Source: Aurantiacibacter sp. D1-12
GTDB taxonomy: Bacteria > Pseudomonadota > Alphaproteobacteria > Sphingomonadales > Sphingomonadaceae
NCBI RefSeq assembly: GCF_028858515.1
Contig: NZ_JAPJZJ010000002.1
Span: forward strand, 186,001-250,000
Direction of reading: 5' to 3'
DNA length: 64,000 nt
Shown in pieces: positions 45,240-54,772 of the stretch. A model generated the notes under the pieces. That model made no database searches and was not told the origin of the DNA. It saw only the letters and a list, made by a program, of their open reading frames with translations. A program made the position numbers and the translations under genes. Numbering within the stretch: position 1 is the first letter of the stretch; each line of letters begins with the position of its first letter.

Positions 45240-47510
45240 CTAATCAACGTCGATTTCTCGCGATCGTGCCCATGCTATCAGTTCCTCGCGTAAATTGGCG
45301 GGTGGTGATGCCAGCCAGCCGCGCATGGCGTCGCCGATTTCCTTGGTATCGACCTTGCGCACCAGTTCCTTGATCTGGCCTACCGATGCGGGCGTGATCG
45401 ACAACCGGCGAATACCAAGACCGATCAGTGCCAACGCCTCCAGCCGGCGTCCGCCCATTTCACCGCAAACGCCAAGATCAACCGGCTGCCCGACACAGGT
45501 CTGCACCACCCGCGCAAGGAAGCGCAGGATCGACGGGCTGAGCCAGTCATAGCGTTCGGCCAGCATCGGATTCGCCCGGTCTGCGGCAAACAGGAACTGT
45601 GTCAGGTCATTGGTGCCGATGGACACAAACTTGAGCCGTGGCAGCAGCTGGTCGAGCGTTTCGGCAAGCGAAGGAACCTCCAGCATCACGCCGTAATTGA
45701 TCGCGGTGGGCAGCTGGTGCTTGCGCTTTTTCAGGTAGGCGAGCTGGGCATCGAAAACCTCTTTCGCAGCGTCAAATTCCCACGGTTCCGACACCATCGG
45801 GAACATCACGTTGAGCTCGCGCCCCGCGCAGCCTTCCAGCAGCGCGCGTGCCTGTACTTTCATCAGGCCTTCGCGTTCGAGTGCCAGTCTGAGCGCACGC
45901 CAGCCCATTGCCGGATTCTCGTCCTCCTTGGCGTTCTCGCTCTGGATATAGGGCAGTGACTTATCGCCGCCGATATCCACCGTGCGGAACACGACCTTCT
46001 TGCCCTTCGCCGCATCGAGAACATCGCGGTACAGCCGCGCCTGCCGTTCACGCTGGGGAAGCTGGGCGGAAACAAGGAACTGGAACTCTGTTCGATAGAG
46101 ACCGATCCCGTCCGCCCCTGTCATCGCCAACATGCCCATATCATCGCGCAGGCCGGCGTTCATCATCACTTCAATCCGCTCACCATCGCGGGTGAAGGGT
46201 TCCACGTCGCGCAGCTTGGCATAGGCTGCCTGCTTTTCCTTCTTACGCGCAAAGCGTGCCTCGAAAGCAGACAGGACACCGTTGCCAGGACGCAGGGTGA
46301 CAGTGGCCTTGTCACCATCGACCAGCACAGTGTCGCCTTCGCGCACCAGACCACGCAGGTTGCGAATCCTGCCGACGACGGGAACTCCCATCGCCCGCGC
46401 CACAATAACCACGTGTGCAGTTTGCGATCCTTCTTCGAGCACAACGCCTTTAAGGCGACGCTTATCGTACTCGAGCAGCTCTGCCGGACCGAGATTCTTG
46501 GCGATCAGGATGGAATCGCGCGCCAGCCCCTTTTGCGCAGCCGTGCCCAGCTGGCCGGAGACGATGCGGATCAGCCGGTTCGCCAGATCCTCCAGATCGT
46601 GCATCCTGTCCTGCAGCAGCGGGTCCTGGATTTCGCGCATGCGCATACGGGTGCGTTGCTGCACGCGCTCGATCGCGGCTTCGGCTGTCAGGCCGGAGTC
46701 AATCGCTTCGTTGATGCGGCGGCTCCAGCCTTCATCGTAGGCGAACATTTTGTAGGTCTCGAGCACCTGCTCGTGCTCTCCGCCAATGCCGAATTCAGCC
46801 TGCCCGGTCATCGCGTCAATCTGTTCGCGCATCTTGTCGAATGCGAGATAAACACGCTGGCGCTCCGCTTCGGTGTCCTCCGCCACAGTGTGCTCGATCT
46901 GGACGCGCGGCTGGTGGAAGACCGCCTCACCCAATGCGAGACCCTTCACCAGTTCGAGTCCCGTGGCCGTTTCCTGCCCGGTTGACGCCGTGGATGAACT
47001 TTCCAGCTGCTCTTCATCGACCAGCCCGGCATTGTTGATCAGCTCCGCCAGCACCATCGCGACGGTCTGCAGCGCTTCGATCTCCAGCTCTTCGTATTTG
47101 CGCGGCTCGATATGCTGGACGTTCACGACACCGATGGCACGCTCGCGCCGGACGATGGGAACACCGGCAAACGAATGGAACTTTTCTTCGCCCGTTTCGG
47201 GGCGGTACTGGAATTCAGGGTGGGTCGCCGCCTCGTCCAGATTCAGCGTTTCGATGTTCTGCGCGATGGTGCCGGTCAAGCCCTCGCCCACCGCCAGCCG
47301 CGTGACGTGCACGGCGGCCTGGTTGAGGCCGCGCGTCGCGAAAAGTTCCAGCATGCCTTCGCGCAGCAGGTAGATCGAGCAGACCTCGCTATCGAGCGAC
47401 TCACCAATCGTCTCCACCACCTGGTTGAGTTTGGCCTGCGCATGGGTGCGCGAAGCCATGATCTCGTGCAGGCTGGTGAGGATCGTTCGTGCAGAAGCGG
47501 CGGCAGACAT
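45240..47510 (-). CDS. ptsP: Phosphoenolpyruvate-protein phosphotransferase PtsP (EI-Ntr)
   Basis: A 756-residue nitrogen-PTS enzyme I that takes phosphate from PEP and passes it to NPr. An N-terminal GAF sensor domain (about 18-160) precedes the EI N-domain with phospho-acceptor His366 (GSQTAHVVIVARAMG). The C-terminal PEP-binding TIM barrel has RTVDIGGDK, GIGLYRTEFQF and the CGEMGGR motif. Glutamine or 2-oxoglutarate sensing by the GAF domain is known in homologues. No ptsN or ptsO is nearby. It follows the twin small ydcH-like genes in the same direction. Confidence 0.95.
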   Translation of the reverse strand: MSAAASARTILTSLHEIMASRTHAQAKLNQVVETIGESLDSEVCSIYLLREGMLELFATRGLNQAAVHVTRLAVGEGLTGTIAQNIETLNLDEAATHPEFQYRPETGEEKFHSFAGVPIVRRERAIGVVNVQHIEPRKYEELEIEALQTVAMVLAELINNAGLVDEEQLESSSTASTGQETATGLELVKGLALGEAVFHQPRVQIEHTVAEDTEAERQRVYLAFDKMREQIDAMTGQAEFGIGGEHEQVLETYKMFAYDEGWSRRINEAIDSGLTAEAAIERVQQRTRMRMREIQDPLLQDRMHDLEDLANRLIRIVSGQLGTAAQKGLARDSILIAKNLGPAELLEYDKRRLKGVVLEEGSQTAHVVIVARAMGVPVVGRIRNLRGLVREGDTVLVDGDKATVTLRPGNGVLSAFEARFARKKEKQAAYAKLRDVEPFTRDGERIEVMMNAGLRDDMGMLAMTGADGIGLYRTEFQFLVSAQLPQRERQARLYRDVLDAAKGKKVVFRTVDIGGDKSLPYIQSENAKEDENPAMGWRALRLALEREGLMKVQARALLEGCAGRELNVMFPMVSEPWEFDAAKEVFDAQLAYLKKRKHQLPTAINYGVMLEVPSLAETLDQLLPRLKFVSIGTNDLTQFLFAADRANPMLAERYDWLSPSILRFLARVVQTCVGQPVDLGVCGEMGGRRLEALALIGLGIRRLSITPASVGQIKELVRKVDTKEIGDAMRGWLASPPANLREELIAWARSREIDVD

Positions 47511-47588
47511 GGCTACCGCCTATAGCACAGTCATCGGATTGCAAACGTTCCTGTTGGCGCGGAAGCGCGAGGAGCCGGATCTATCGCT

Positions 47589-47744
47589 TCAATGGAAGGC
47601 GATTTCTTCCTTGATCTTGAGCTTTTGCTTCTTGAGCGCCTGAATTTTCGCAGCATCGGGGGACGGTCGGTTCATCTCTTCCTTGAGACGGCGGTCCAAC
47701 CCTTCGTGCTTGGCATTGAGGGCGGTGACGTGCGAAGAATCCAT
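47589..47744 (-). CDS. DUF465/YdcH-like small protein (copy 1)
   Basis: A 51-residue charged helical protein with the DUF465 pattern (HVTALNAKHEGLDRRLKEE, KIQALKKQKLKIKEEI). It probably forms a coiled coil and its function is unknown. ATG 47744 is chosen because AGGAG lies 8 bases upstream; the frame is open to 47795. It diverges from a second DUF465 gene at 47954. Confidence 0.88.
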   Translation of the reverse strand: MDSSHVTALNAKHEGLDRRLKEEMNRPSPDAAKIQALKKQKLKIKEEIAFH

Positions 47745-47953
47745 AGGTGCTTCTCCTAGCTGTTTGGGGCCGAACACAATGTCCGGCGCTGCCACAAAAG
47801 CGGCGACTCGCCAGGCGCGACGAGAGCCGCAATTGTCATCAAACCATAATAGTCTTAACTCTTCAATTATCGTGGCGATGAATCGCCCTTAACGCCCGAT
47901 AATGCGGCATCGGCGCGGTGAAAGGACCTTATGCAAGTGGGCGAGCGGAAAGC
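47745..47953. promoter_or_regulatory. Divergent control region between two DUF465 genes
   Basis: Two degenerate CtrA-type elements lie here, TTAA-N7-ATTA at 47855-47869 and TTAA-N7-TAAT at 47889-47903. Both match only one half-site well. The region is AT-richer than the genes. Confidence 0.35.
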
Positions 47954-48151
47954 ATGACCGAAGACGAAATGCGAAAACGCCTGACCGCGCTCCAGGTGGA
48001 ACACCGCGATCTCGACATTGCCATCGGCGCGCTTCTGGCCAACGGCGGGCCCGATCAATTGCAGGTCGCCCGCCTCAAGAAGCGCAAGCTCGCCCTGCGC
48101 GACCAGATGGCGATAATCGAAGATTATCTGACACCTGATATCATCGCCTGA
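47954..48151 (+). CDS. DUF465/YdcH-like small protein (copy 2)
   Basis: A 65-residue helical protein with the same DUF465 heptad-like pattern as its divergent neighbour (LTALQVEHRDLDIAIGALL, LQVARLKKRKLALRDQM). ATG 47954 fits the family length, although its ribosome-binding site is weak (GGAAAG). It is 115 bases upstream of the DUF1465 gene on the same strand, a neighbourhood common in sphingomonads. Function is unknown. Confidence 0.85.
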   Translation: MTEDEMRKRLTALQVEHRDLDIAIGALLANGGPDQLQVARLKKRKLALRDQMAIIEDYLTPDIIA

Positions 48152-48266
48152 CCGCGTTTACAGGGCTGTTAATCCGTGTCTGAACGGGACAGCGCAAAAT
48201 CCCTGTGAACGTTTACCATTGCGCCTCTGGTCCCGGCGAATGTGACAGGCTAGCGAATCTCACACC

Positions 48267-48734
48267 ATGCCGAACCCTGCGACCATAACGCCCGCGATTG
48301 TAGAGATGCTCTACGAAGATGCGCTACTGCTTGCCGAGGAAGCTCGCGCGGCGTTTGAGCAAGAAGATGTGCGCCCTCCGGTCACAGAACACGAAAGCAC
48401 GCTGCGTATAGCCATGTCTTGTGAGGCGCTGCGCACGACGACGCGTATGATGCATGCCATCGCCTGGTTGCTGAACCATCGTGCCTATTTCGCCGGTGAC
48501 CTGACCGAGTTCCAGCTGCGCCGTCACGGTCGCTTGCCCCCGCCACAGCCGGAAAGCGATCCGGCCCAGCTTGCGCTGATGGATCTGTACACACTCGATC
48601 TGATCGACCGGACCAAGGCGCTCTATTCACGCATCCAGCGACTGGATACCGCATGGCGTAACCACTTCGCCATGCAGCCCGCCGCCGTGCATCGCCTGCG
48701 TCAGCGAATTGGTGACGCTTTCGCACTGCACTAA
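48267..48734 (+). CDS. DUF1465 (RcdA-type) family protein
   Basis: A 155-residue all-helical protein of the DUF1465 family, which includes Caulobacter RcdA, an adaptor that brings CtrA to the ClpXP protease. Typical patterns are ALLLAEEARAAFEQE, SCEALRTTTRMMHAIAWLLNHRAYFAGDLT and the LDLIDRTKALYSRIQRLD helix. A role in cell-cycle proteolysis is inferred from family membership and has not been shown for sphingomonads here. Its stop is 9 bases from the convergent glpK stop. Confidence 0.85.
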   Translation: MPNPATITPAIVEMLYEDALLLAEEARAAFEQEDVRPPVTEHESTLRIAMSCEALRTTTRMMHAIAWLLNHRAYFAGDLTEFQLRRHGRLPPPQPESDPAQLALMDLYTLDLIDRTKALYSRIQRLDTAWRNHFAMQPAAVHRLRQRIGDAFALH

Positions 48735-48743
48735 GGCCGCGCG

Positions 48744-50219
48744 CTAGACCTTCGCCAAGGCCGCATCCCAGCTTTCCAGTCGCGCCTTGCGCACAGGTTC
48801 ATCCATCTGCGGCGTAAAGGTCTTTGCCTTGCCGATCATTGCGCTGGCGGCCTCTTCAAGCGAGGCGAACATGCCGCAGCCGACGCCCGCAAGCATCGCG
48901 GCGCCCAGTGCCGTGGTCTCGACAAAGTCCGGCCGCACCACTTCGATGTCGAGCAGGTCGGCAATGTCCTGCGCCATCCAGCTGTTGGCCGCCATGCCGC
49001 CATCGATCTTCAGGCTTTTCCATTTCGCGCCATCGGCTGCGAACGCGCTCGCCAGGTCGTAGGTCTGGTGCGCCATCGCTTCGAGCGCCGCGCGGGCAAT
49101 CTGCGCGCGCCCGGTATCGAAGCCGAGGCCCGAAATGATGCCGCGCGCGTCTGGCCGCCAGTGCGGCGCGCCAAGGCCGGATAGTGCAGGCACGATCACC
49201 ACACCGCCATTGTCATCAATGGATCGCGCGAGCGCCTCGGTTTCAGCCGCGTCGTCGATCAGGCCGAGCGTATCGCGCAGGTATTTGACCAGGCTCCCGG
49301 CGACAAAGACCGCACCTTCGATGGCGTAATGCCGCTTGCCGCCAAGCTGGTAGAGCACGGTGCCGAGCATACGGTTGTCCGAATGCGGCAGCGTGGGGCC
49401 GGTGTTGGCGAGAACAAACGCACCGGTGCCATAGGTCGCCTTGGTATCACCCGGCGAAAGGCAACCTTGCCCGATGGTTGCGGCCTGCTGGTCCCCCGCC
49501 ATGCCGCAAATCGGGATGGGCGCGCCGAACAGGTCGGTATGCGTGGTGCCCAACTCACCCGCACAGTCGACCACTGCGGGAAGCGCCGATTGCGGCACGC
49601 CGAAGAGATCGCACAGCTCGCCATCCCAGCTCTCGCCGTCGAGCGCCAGCAACAGTGTACGGCTGGCATTGCTGGCATCGGTCACGTGCGTGTTGCCGCC
49701 CGTAAGTTTCCACGTGAGCCAGCTCTCCACCGTTCCTAAGGCGAGCCTGCCATCTTTTGCTGCATCTGCCACGGCATCATTATTGTCGAGCAGCCAGCGC
49801 ATCTTGGTGCCGGAGAAATAGGGATCGAGCAGCAGTCCGGTCTTGCCGCGCACCATCGCCTCGTGCCCAGCCTCTTTCAGGCCAGCACAGAAGTCCGCCG
49901 TGCGGCGATCCTGCCAGACAATCGCCTTGGCCAGCGGTTCACTCCTTGCCTTGTCCCACGCCACCACGGTTTCGCGCTGGTTGGTAATGCCAATCGCGGC
50001 GACCCCATCAGCGCCACCCGCCTGCCCGACCATCGCCTGCGCACAGCGCAACGTCTTGTCCCAGATTTCCTCAGCGTCATGCTCGACCCAGCCGCTGTGC
50101 GGATAGAACTGTTCAAGCTCTTCTTGCGCCACGCCCAGAAGCTTGCCGTCAGGCGCAAAAAGCATCGCGCGGGTGCTGGTGGTGCCTTCATCCAGAACGA
50201 GTATCGGCTTGTCGGTCAT
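48744..50219 (-). CDS. glpK: Glycerol kinase
   Basis: A 491-residue FGGY-family kinase that makes sn-glycerol 3-phosphate. N-terminal LDEGTTSTRAMLF is the ATP phosphate loop. Substrate and family motifs include WDKTLRCAQ, NQRETVVAWDK and WLTWKLTGG. The C-terminal FGGY block FLGAPHW-like appears as ALSGLGAPHWRPDARG and the GGMAANSWMAQ box. Start ATG 50219 is supported by AGAGGAA upstream; the frame is open further but antisense to the MBL gene. No glpF or glpD is adjacent. It is head-to-head with the MBL hydrolase gene, 25 bases apart. Confidence 0.96.
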   Translation of the reverse strand: MTDKPILVLDEGTTSTRAMLFAPDGKLLGVAQEELEQFYPHSGWVEHDAEEIWDKTLRCAQAMVGQAGGADGVAAIGITNQRETVVAWDKARSEPLAKAIVWQDRRTADFCAGLKEAGHEAMVRGKTGLLLDPYFSGTKMRWLLDNNDAVADAAKDGRLALGTVESWLTWKLTGGNTHVTDASNASRTLLLALDGESWDGELCDLFGVPQSALPAVVDCAGELGTTHTDLFGAPIPICGMAGDQQAATIGQGCLSPGDTKATYGTGAFVLANTGPTLPHSDNRMLGTVLYQLGGKRHYAIEGAVFVAGSLVKYLRDTLGLIDDAAETEALARSIDDNGGVVIVPALSGLGAPHWRPDARGIISGLGFDTGRAQIARAALEAMAHQTYDLASAFAADGAKWKSLKIDGGMAANSWMAQDIADLLDIEVVRPDFVETTALGAAMLAGVGCGMFASLEEAASAMIGKAKTFTPQMDEPVRKARLESWDAALAKV

Positions 50220-50244
50220 TGGCATTCCTCTTCCTCCCCGCCAT

Positions 50245-51120
50245 ATGCACACGATGGCAATTCCCCCGCAACCCTGGCCGACAGGCGATCTGGAACAGCT
50301 GGAGCCGCTGGTCGCGCGTGTGCTGGCGCCCAATGCGTCGCCATACACCTACACCGGTACGCAGACCTATCTTGTGGGGACAGAGGATCTGGCGGTGATC
50401 GATCCAGGTCCCGATGACCCCGCACATATCCATGCAATTTTGCGCGCCGTGGACGGTAGGCCCATTCGCGCGATCATGTGCACGCACACGCACCGCGATC
50501 ACTCACCCGCCGCCGCACCCTTGGCCAAGCAAACGGGTGCACCGATCGTCGGCTGCGCGCCGCTCCGCTTCGCAGGCGATGGAGGTGATGTAGAGGCCGC
50601 GTTCGATCAGGACTACGAGCCCGACCGCGTGCTGCAGGATGGCGAGACAATGACCGGCACCGGCTGGACGCTCACCGCGCTGTTCACACCCGGCCATATC
50701 TCCAACCACCTGTGCTTTGCGCTGGAGGAAACGGGCGCGGTTTTTACCGGCGATCACGTCATGGGCTGGTCCACCAGCGTTATCGTTCCGCCCGATGGCG
50801 ACATGGCCGATTACGTTGCCAGCCTGCACAAGCTCTACGAACGCGAAGACCGCATCTATTATCCCGCCCACGGTCCGGCGGTGGAGAAGCCCAGGCAACT
50901 GGTGCGCGGCACCATCGGCCACCGCAAGGCACGCGAGGCACAGATCATCAAATTGCTGGGCGAGGCATCGCAGCCGATAGAGGATCTGGTGGCACGGATG
51001 TACTCGGGCGTGGACAAGCGTCTCTGGCCCGCAGCGCAGATGAGCGTCTGGGCCCATCTCATCGATCTGGAACACCGCGGCATGGTCGCTCGTTCGGGGG
51101 ATGTATGGACACACGGATAG
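50245..51120 (+). CDS. MBL-fold metallo-hydrolase (LACTB2-like)
   Basis: A 291-residue metallo-beta-lactamase-fold enzyme. The zinc motif THTHRDH is at about 80-86, followed by GHISNHLCF, GDHVMGW (bridging Asp) and the last His in YPAHGP. The C-terminal ~60 residues form a winged-helix-like domain, as in human LACTB2-type nucleases, so a nuclease or hydrolase role is possible. It overlaps the DUF4230 gene by 16 bases and is head-to-head with glpK. ATG 50254 is an alternative start. Confidence 0.9.
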   Translation: MHTMAIPPQPWPTGDLEQLEPLVARVLAPNASPYTYTGTQTYLVGTEDLAVIDPGPDDPAHIHAILRAVDGRPIRAIMCTHTHRDHSPAAAPLAKQTGAPIVGCAPLRFAGDGGDVEAAFDQDYEPDRVLQDGETMTGTGWTLTALFTPGHISNHLCFALEETGAVFTGDHVMGWSTSVIVPPDGDMADYVASLHKLYEREDRIYYPAHGPAVEKPRQLVRGTIGHRKAREAQIIKLLGEASQPIEDLVARMYSGVDKRLWPAAQMSVWAHLIDLEHRGMVARSGDVWTHG

Positions 51121-51809
51121 ATAACGAAACGGGCGTGGTCGAAGCGGAAGAGATCCGCGCTCACACCCCTCCTGCCGAACGCGCCGCCCCGCCGCGCGTA
51201 CCGCGCAACCTGGCGCTCGTCATCATTGCGGTGATGGCGGCCGCCCTGCTGTGGCTCGCCTGGGACAAGTGGGGGCCACAGGAAGAGGGCGATATCGTCG
51301 CCACCTCCATGCTCGCCTTCGAGAGACAGAACTCACTAACCGTTTTTTCGAGCCGCTTCGATGTCGTGGCAGAGAGCATTTCCACACCCAACGTCGGCCC
51401 GGTCGAAATCGGCGCGCTGCAATCGCGGCAAGCGATGATCGTACCCGCGACGGTCGAGTACCGTCTCGACCTTTCGGCAATGGATCACGATGATTTCACA
51501 TGGGATGCAACAACGCAGACGCTTGACGTGTCACTGCCGCCTATCCTCGTGTCGACGCCAAATCTCGACGAATCGCAGGCGCGTTATTTCACCGATGGCG
51601 TGTGGGTCAGCCGCGATGCCTCGGAAGCGCTTAACCGCAGCAACTCGGAAATCGCCGAGCGCCGCGCCGTCGCCTTTGCTACCAATGCAGAGGTCATGGG
51701 CCTTGCCCGCAGCGCCGCACGTGAAGCGGTGCAGCAGAACCTCGCCATTCCCCTGCAAGTAGCCGGGTTCGGCGACGTCCGTGTAACCGTTCGCTTTACC
51801 GACGAATAG
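51105..51809 (+). CDS. DUF4230 family membrane-anchored protein
   Basis: A 234-residue protein with one membrane helix at about 34-53 (LALVIIAVMAAALLWLAW) and a DUF4230 domain outside (about 65-225; FERQNSLTVFSSRFDVVAES, then VEYRLDLSAM). Function of the family is unknown. The start ATG 51105 lies within the end of the MBL gene (16-base overlap), indicating co-translation. It precedes nadA by 81 bases. Confidence 0.85.
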   Translation: MDTRIDNETGVVEAEEIRAHTPPAERAAPPRVPRNLALVIIAVMAAALLWLAWDKWGPQEEGDIVATSMLAFERQNSLTVFSSRFDVVAESISTPNVGPVEIGALQSRQAMIVPATVEYRLDLSAMDHDDFTWDATTQTLDVSLPPILVSTPNLDESQARYFTDGVWVSRDASEALNRSNSEIAERRAVAFATNAEVMGLARSAAREAVQQNLAIPLQVAGFGDVRVTVRFTDE

Positions 51810-51890
51810 CGATGCAACTTCACACAAGACACTCGCATACCGACCCAGACCGCCTATAAGCGACCAAACGCCAACTATTCGGGGCCCCAA

Positions 51891-52877
51891 ATGACTGACC
51901 AGACCGCTATTCCTGCCGGAGTTGACCTGCGCGAAGAGATCGATCGCCTGCGCAAAGAGCGCAATGCCGTGATCCTGGCGCACTATTACCAGAAGCCGGA
52001 ATTGCAGGACATTGCCGATTTCGTCGGGGACTCGCTGGAACTGTCCAAAAAGGCAGCCGAGACGGATGCCGATGTCATCGCCTTTTGTGGCGTGAAGTTC
52101 ATGGCAGATACGGCGAAGATCCTCAGTCCCGAAAAGATCGTTGTACTGCCCGATATGGATGCCGGCTGCTCGCTGGAAGACAGCTGCCCGCCGGAAAAAT
52201 TCAAGGCTTTCCGCGAGAAGCACCCCGATCACATCGCTCTGACGTACATCAACTGCTCGACCGAGGTGAAAGCCTTGTCGGACGTGATTGTGACCAGCTC
52301 AAGCGCCGAAACGATCCTCTCGCAGATCCCCGAAAGCCAGCCGATCATCTTCGGGCCGGACCGCCACCTTGGCGGCTATCTCAACCGCAAGTTCAACCGC
52401 GACATGCTGCTGTGGCCGGGCGTGTGCATCGTGCACGAGGCGTTCAGCGAGAAAGAGCTTCTGAAGCTCAAGGCGCAGCACCCTGATGCGCCGATTGCCG
52501 CGCACCCTGAATGCCCGCCGCACATCATCGACCATGCCGATCACGTGGGCTCAACCAGCTCGATCCTGCAGTTCGCCAAGACCTTTGAAGGTGACACGCT
52601 GATCGTCGCGACCGAGCCGCACATCATCCACCAGATGGAAAAGGCGCTGCCCGAGAAGACTTTCCTCGGGGCACCGGGTGCGGACGGCAACTGCAACTGC
52701 AACATCTGCCCGTACATGGCGCTCAACAACATGGAAAAGCTCTACCTCTGCCTGCGCGATCTCGAACCGCGCATCGAGATCGAAGAACAACTCCGCCTCG
52801 ACGCGAAGAAGAGCCTCGACAAGATGCTGGAAATGGCCGCGGGGACTATTGGCAAAGGTGACTTGGGGCGGGCGTAA
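51891..52877 (+). CDS. nadA: Quinolinate synthase A
   Basis: A 328-residue [4Fe-4S] enzyme that condenses iminoaspartate and dihydroxyacetone phosphate to quinolinate in NAD biosynthesis. Cluster ligands are probably Cys93 (DAGCSLEDSC), Cys179 (GVCIVHEAF) and Cys273 (NICPYMALNN). The AHYYQKPELQDIADFVGDS block, PDRHLGGYLN and HPECPPHI are family signatures. nadB and nadC are not in the window. It converges with the EamA transporter gene. Confidence 0.97.
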   Translation: MTDQTAIPAGVDLREEIDRLRKERNAVILAHYYQKPELQDIADFVGDSLELSKKAAETDADVIAFCGVKFMADTAKILSPEKIVVLPDMDAGCSLEDSCPPEKFKAFREKHPDHIALTYINCSTEVKALSDVIVTSSSAETILSQIPESQPIIFGPDRHLGGYLNRKFNRDMLLWPGVCIVHEAFSEKELLKLKAQHPDAPIAAHPECPPHIIDHADHVGSTSSILQFAKTFEGDTLIVATEPHIIHQMEKALPEKTFLGAPGADGNCNCNICPYMALNNMEKLYLCLRDLEPRIEIEEQLRLDAKKSLDKMLEMAAGTIGKGDLGRA

Positions 52878-52919
52878 TGCTCCCCATTGTGTCGGCGGCA
52901 GTCATTAGCGATCTGTTCG

Positions 52920-53807
52920 CTAAGCCCGTACGCGCGGTGTCGTAGCTTTCGCGAGCGCCAGCGCGCTTCCGACCAGAGCGATGCCGACGAAGTCGAGCGG
53001 CACCAGCACTTCATCGAACACGAACCACCCCACTACCGCCGCGACGGCAGGCTGGGTCAGCAGGGCTATGCCGATCACCAATGGCGGGAAATGCCGCAGC
53101 GCGTAGACGAGCAACCCCTGCCCAACCAGCTGGCTGGAGAATGCCAGCACGATCAGCGGAGTCCAGTCGGTTGGCCAGACGGGCTCGTCCAGCACCAGCG
53201 CAGTGCCAAGCAGAACGGGGGCGCTGGCAAGGCCTGCCAGAGTAAGCAGACTCCAGCTCCCCAGCTCTTTGCGCGCATCCTGCAGGATCAGCAGGTATCC
53301 TGCATAAAGCAGCCCCGCCAGCAGGCAGAACAGGTCCCCTACCAGATTGGTCTGCGATATCTCTAGCGATCGGCCCAGCAGGATTGCCGCGCCCGTGGTT
53401 GCCGCGAGAATCGCTGGCCATTCGCGACCGTGGGGCAAGCGGCGCAGCGCGATAAAGGCCCACAACATGAGGATGATGCTACCTGAATTGCCAAACAAGA
53501 CTGCATTGGCCAGCCGCGTATCGCCGATACCTATATGCCAGCTGGCAATGTCGAAACCGAAGAAGACGCCGCCTGCCAGAACGGCGAGCACCATCTTGCG
53601 GCTCATGCCGGTCATGCGCTGACCGTTCACGCGCGCCATTAGCGCAAGGAAAGGCAAGGCCAGCGCAACGCGCCAGAACCCTGCGGACACGGCACCGCTG
53701 TCCGCTAGCCGAACCAGCCATGGTCCAAGCGCAAGCGCGACATTGCCGCCAATCAGCGCGGCCATCGGCAGCACCTGGCTGCGAATCGAGGTCTCTTCCT
53801 TGTCCAC
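52920..53807 (-). CDS. EamA family (DMT) transporter
   Basis: A 295-residue inner-membrane protein with ten predicted helices in two EamA repeats. Beginning segments are MAALIGGNVALALGPWLVRLAD and VLAVLAGGVFFGFDIASWHIGI. The second half contains the typical LVGDLFCLLAGLLYAGYLLI-like helix. Members export metabolites such as amino acids or nucleosides; this one's substrate is unknown. The start is GTG 53807, supported by AGGGGAG five bases upstream. It is divergent from the CoA-ester lyase gene. Confidence 0.9.
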   Translation of the reverse strand: MDKEETSIRSQVLPMAALIGGNVALALGPWLVRLADSGAVSAGFWRVALALPFLALMARVNGQRMTGMSRKMVLAVLAGGVFFGFDIASWHIGIGDTRLANAVLFGNSGSIILMLWAFIALRRLPHGREWPAILAATTGAAILLGRSLEISQTNLVGDLFCLLAGLLYAGYLLILQDARKELGSWSLLTLAGLASAPVLLGTALVLDEPVWPTDWTPLIVLAFSSQLVGQGLLVYALRHFPPLVIGIALLTQPAVAAVVGWFVFDEVLVPLDFVGIALVGSALALAKATTPRVRA

Positions 53808-53875
53808 GGTTCTCCCCTAGCGCGCCTGCAATCTTGGCTATAGGACAAGTCACAAAAGTTGAGTGGAGAACACAA

Positions 53876-54772
53876 TTGCCGATACGCAGCTGGATGTTTG
53901 TTCCGGGCGATAGCGAGCGCAAACTGGCCAAGGCGACATCGCTGGGCGCCGATGTGGTGATCGTCGATCTTGAAGATGCCGTCGCTCCGCAGGCGAAAGA
54001 AGGCGCCCGCGCGACAACCCGTGAATGGCTGGAAAGCCAACGAAGCGTAGCAAACAAGGATGGCGGCCCGCAGATCTGGGTGCGGATCAACCCACTCGAT
54101 ACGCCGCTGTGGCAATACGACGTCGAAGCTGCATTACCCGGCAAACCGGATGGCATCATGGTGCCCAAGGCAGAAGGGCCCGAGAAGCTACGCCGCCTTG
54201 TAAGCGTCCTCTACGAGCTGGAACCGCGCAACGGCACTACGCCTGGTACGACGCAGCTATTGCCTATCGTGAGCGAGACACCGGTCGCCGCCAATGCGAT
54301 TGCCGACTATGGCCGCGCCGATCATGAGCTCCCTCGCCTTTCGGGGCTGACATGGGGGGCAGAGGACCTCTCCGCTGCCATTGGCGCCAGTCGCAAGCGT
54401 GACGAAAGCGGCCGCTGGACTGACCTGTTCCGCATGGTCCGTTCGCAAACACTGCTCGCTGCCCACGCAGCAGGCGTTGCTGCCATCGATACGCTACACG
54501 CCGATTTCCGCGATGAAGAAGGGCTGAAGCGCGTTGCCCGCGAAAGCTATCAGGACGGGTTTTCGGGAATGATGGCAATCCATCCTGCGCAGGTCCCCAT
54601 TATCAACGAAGCCTTTAGCCCGAGCGAGGAAGAGCTCGCGGAGGCGCAGGCGATTGTCGACCTGTTCGCAGACAACCCCGGCGTCGGGGCGCTGCAGCTG
54701 GACGGCAAAATGGTCGACCAACCGCATCTGGAACAAGCGCGCAAACTGCTCGCCAACGCCAACGCAGGTTAG
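53876..54772 (+). CDS. HpcH/HpaI aldolase / CoA-ester lyase family protein
   Basis: A 298-residue TIM-barrel lyase of the CitE/HpcH family. It has SWMFVPGDSERKLAKA near the start (CoA-binding loop), VDLEDAV with the Mg2+ acidic site, VRINPLDTP, and later GAEDLSAAIG and FSGMMAIHPAQV. Such enzymes act on CoA thioesters such as citramalyl-, malyl- or beta-methylmalyl-CoA; the substrate here is not determined. The start is TTG 53876, with GGAG 7 bases upstream. ATG 53894 is an internal alternative that would cut into the first strand. It lies head-to-head with the EamA gene and end-to-end with a lipoprotein gene. Confidence 0.88.
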   Translation: MPIRSWMFVPGDSERKLAKATSLGADVVIVDLEDAVAPQAKEGARATTREWLESQRSVANKDGGPQIWVRINPLDTPLWQYDVEAALPGKPDGIMVPKAEGPEKLRRLVSVLYELEPRNGTTPGTTQLLPIVSETPVAANAIADYGRADHELPRLSGLTWGAEDLSAAIGASRKRDESGRWTDLFRMVRSQTLLAAHAAGVAAIDTLHADFRDEEGLKRVARESYQDGFSGMMAIHPAQVPIINEAFSPSEEELAEAQAIVDLFADNPGVGALQLDGKMVDQPHLEQARKLLANANAG

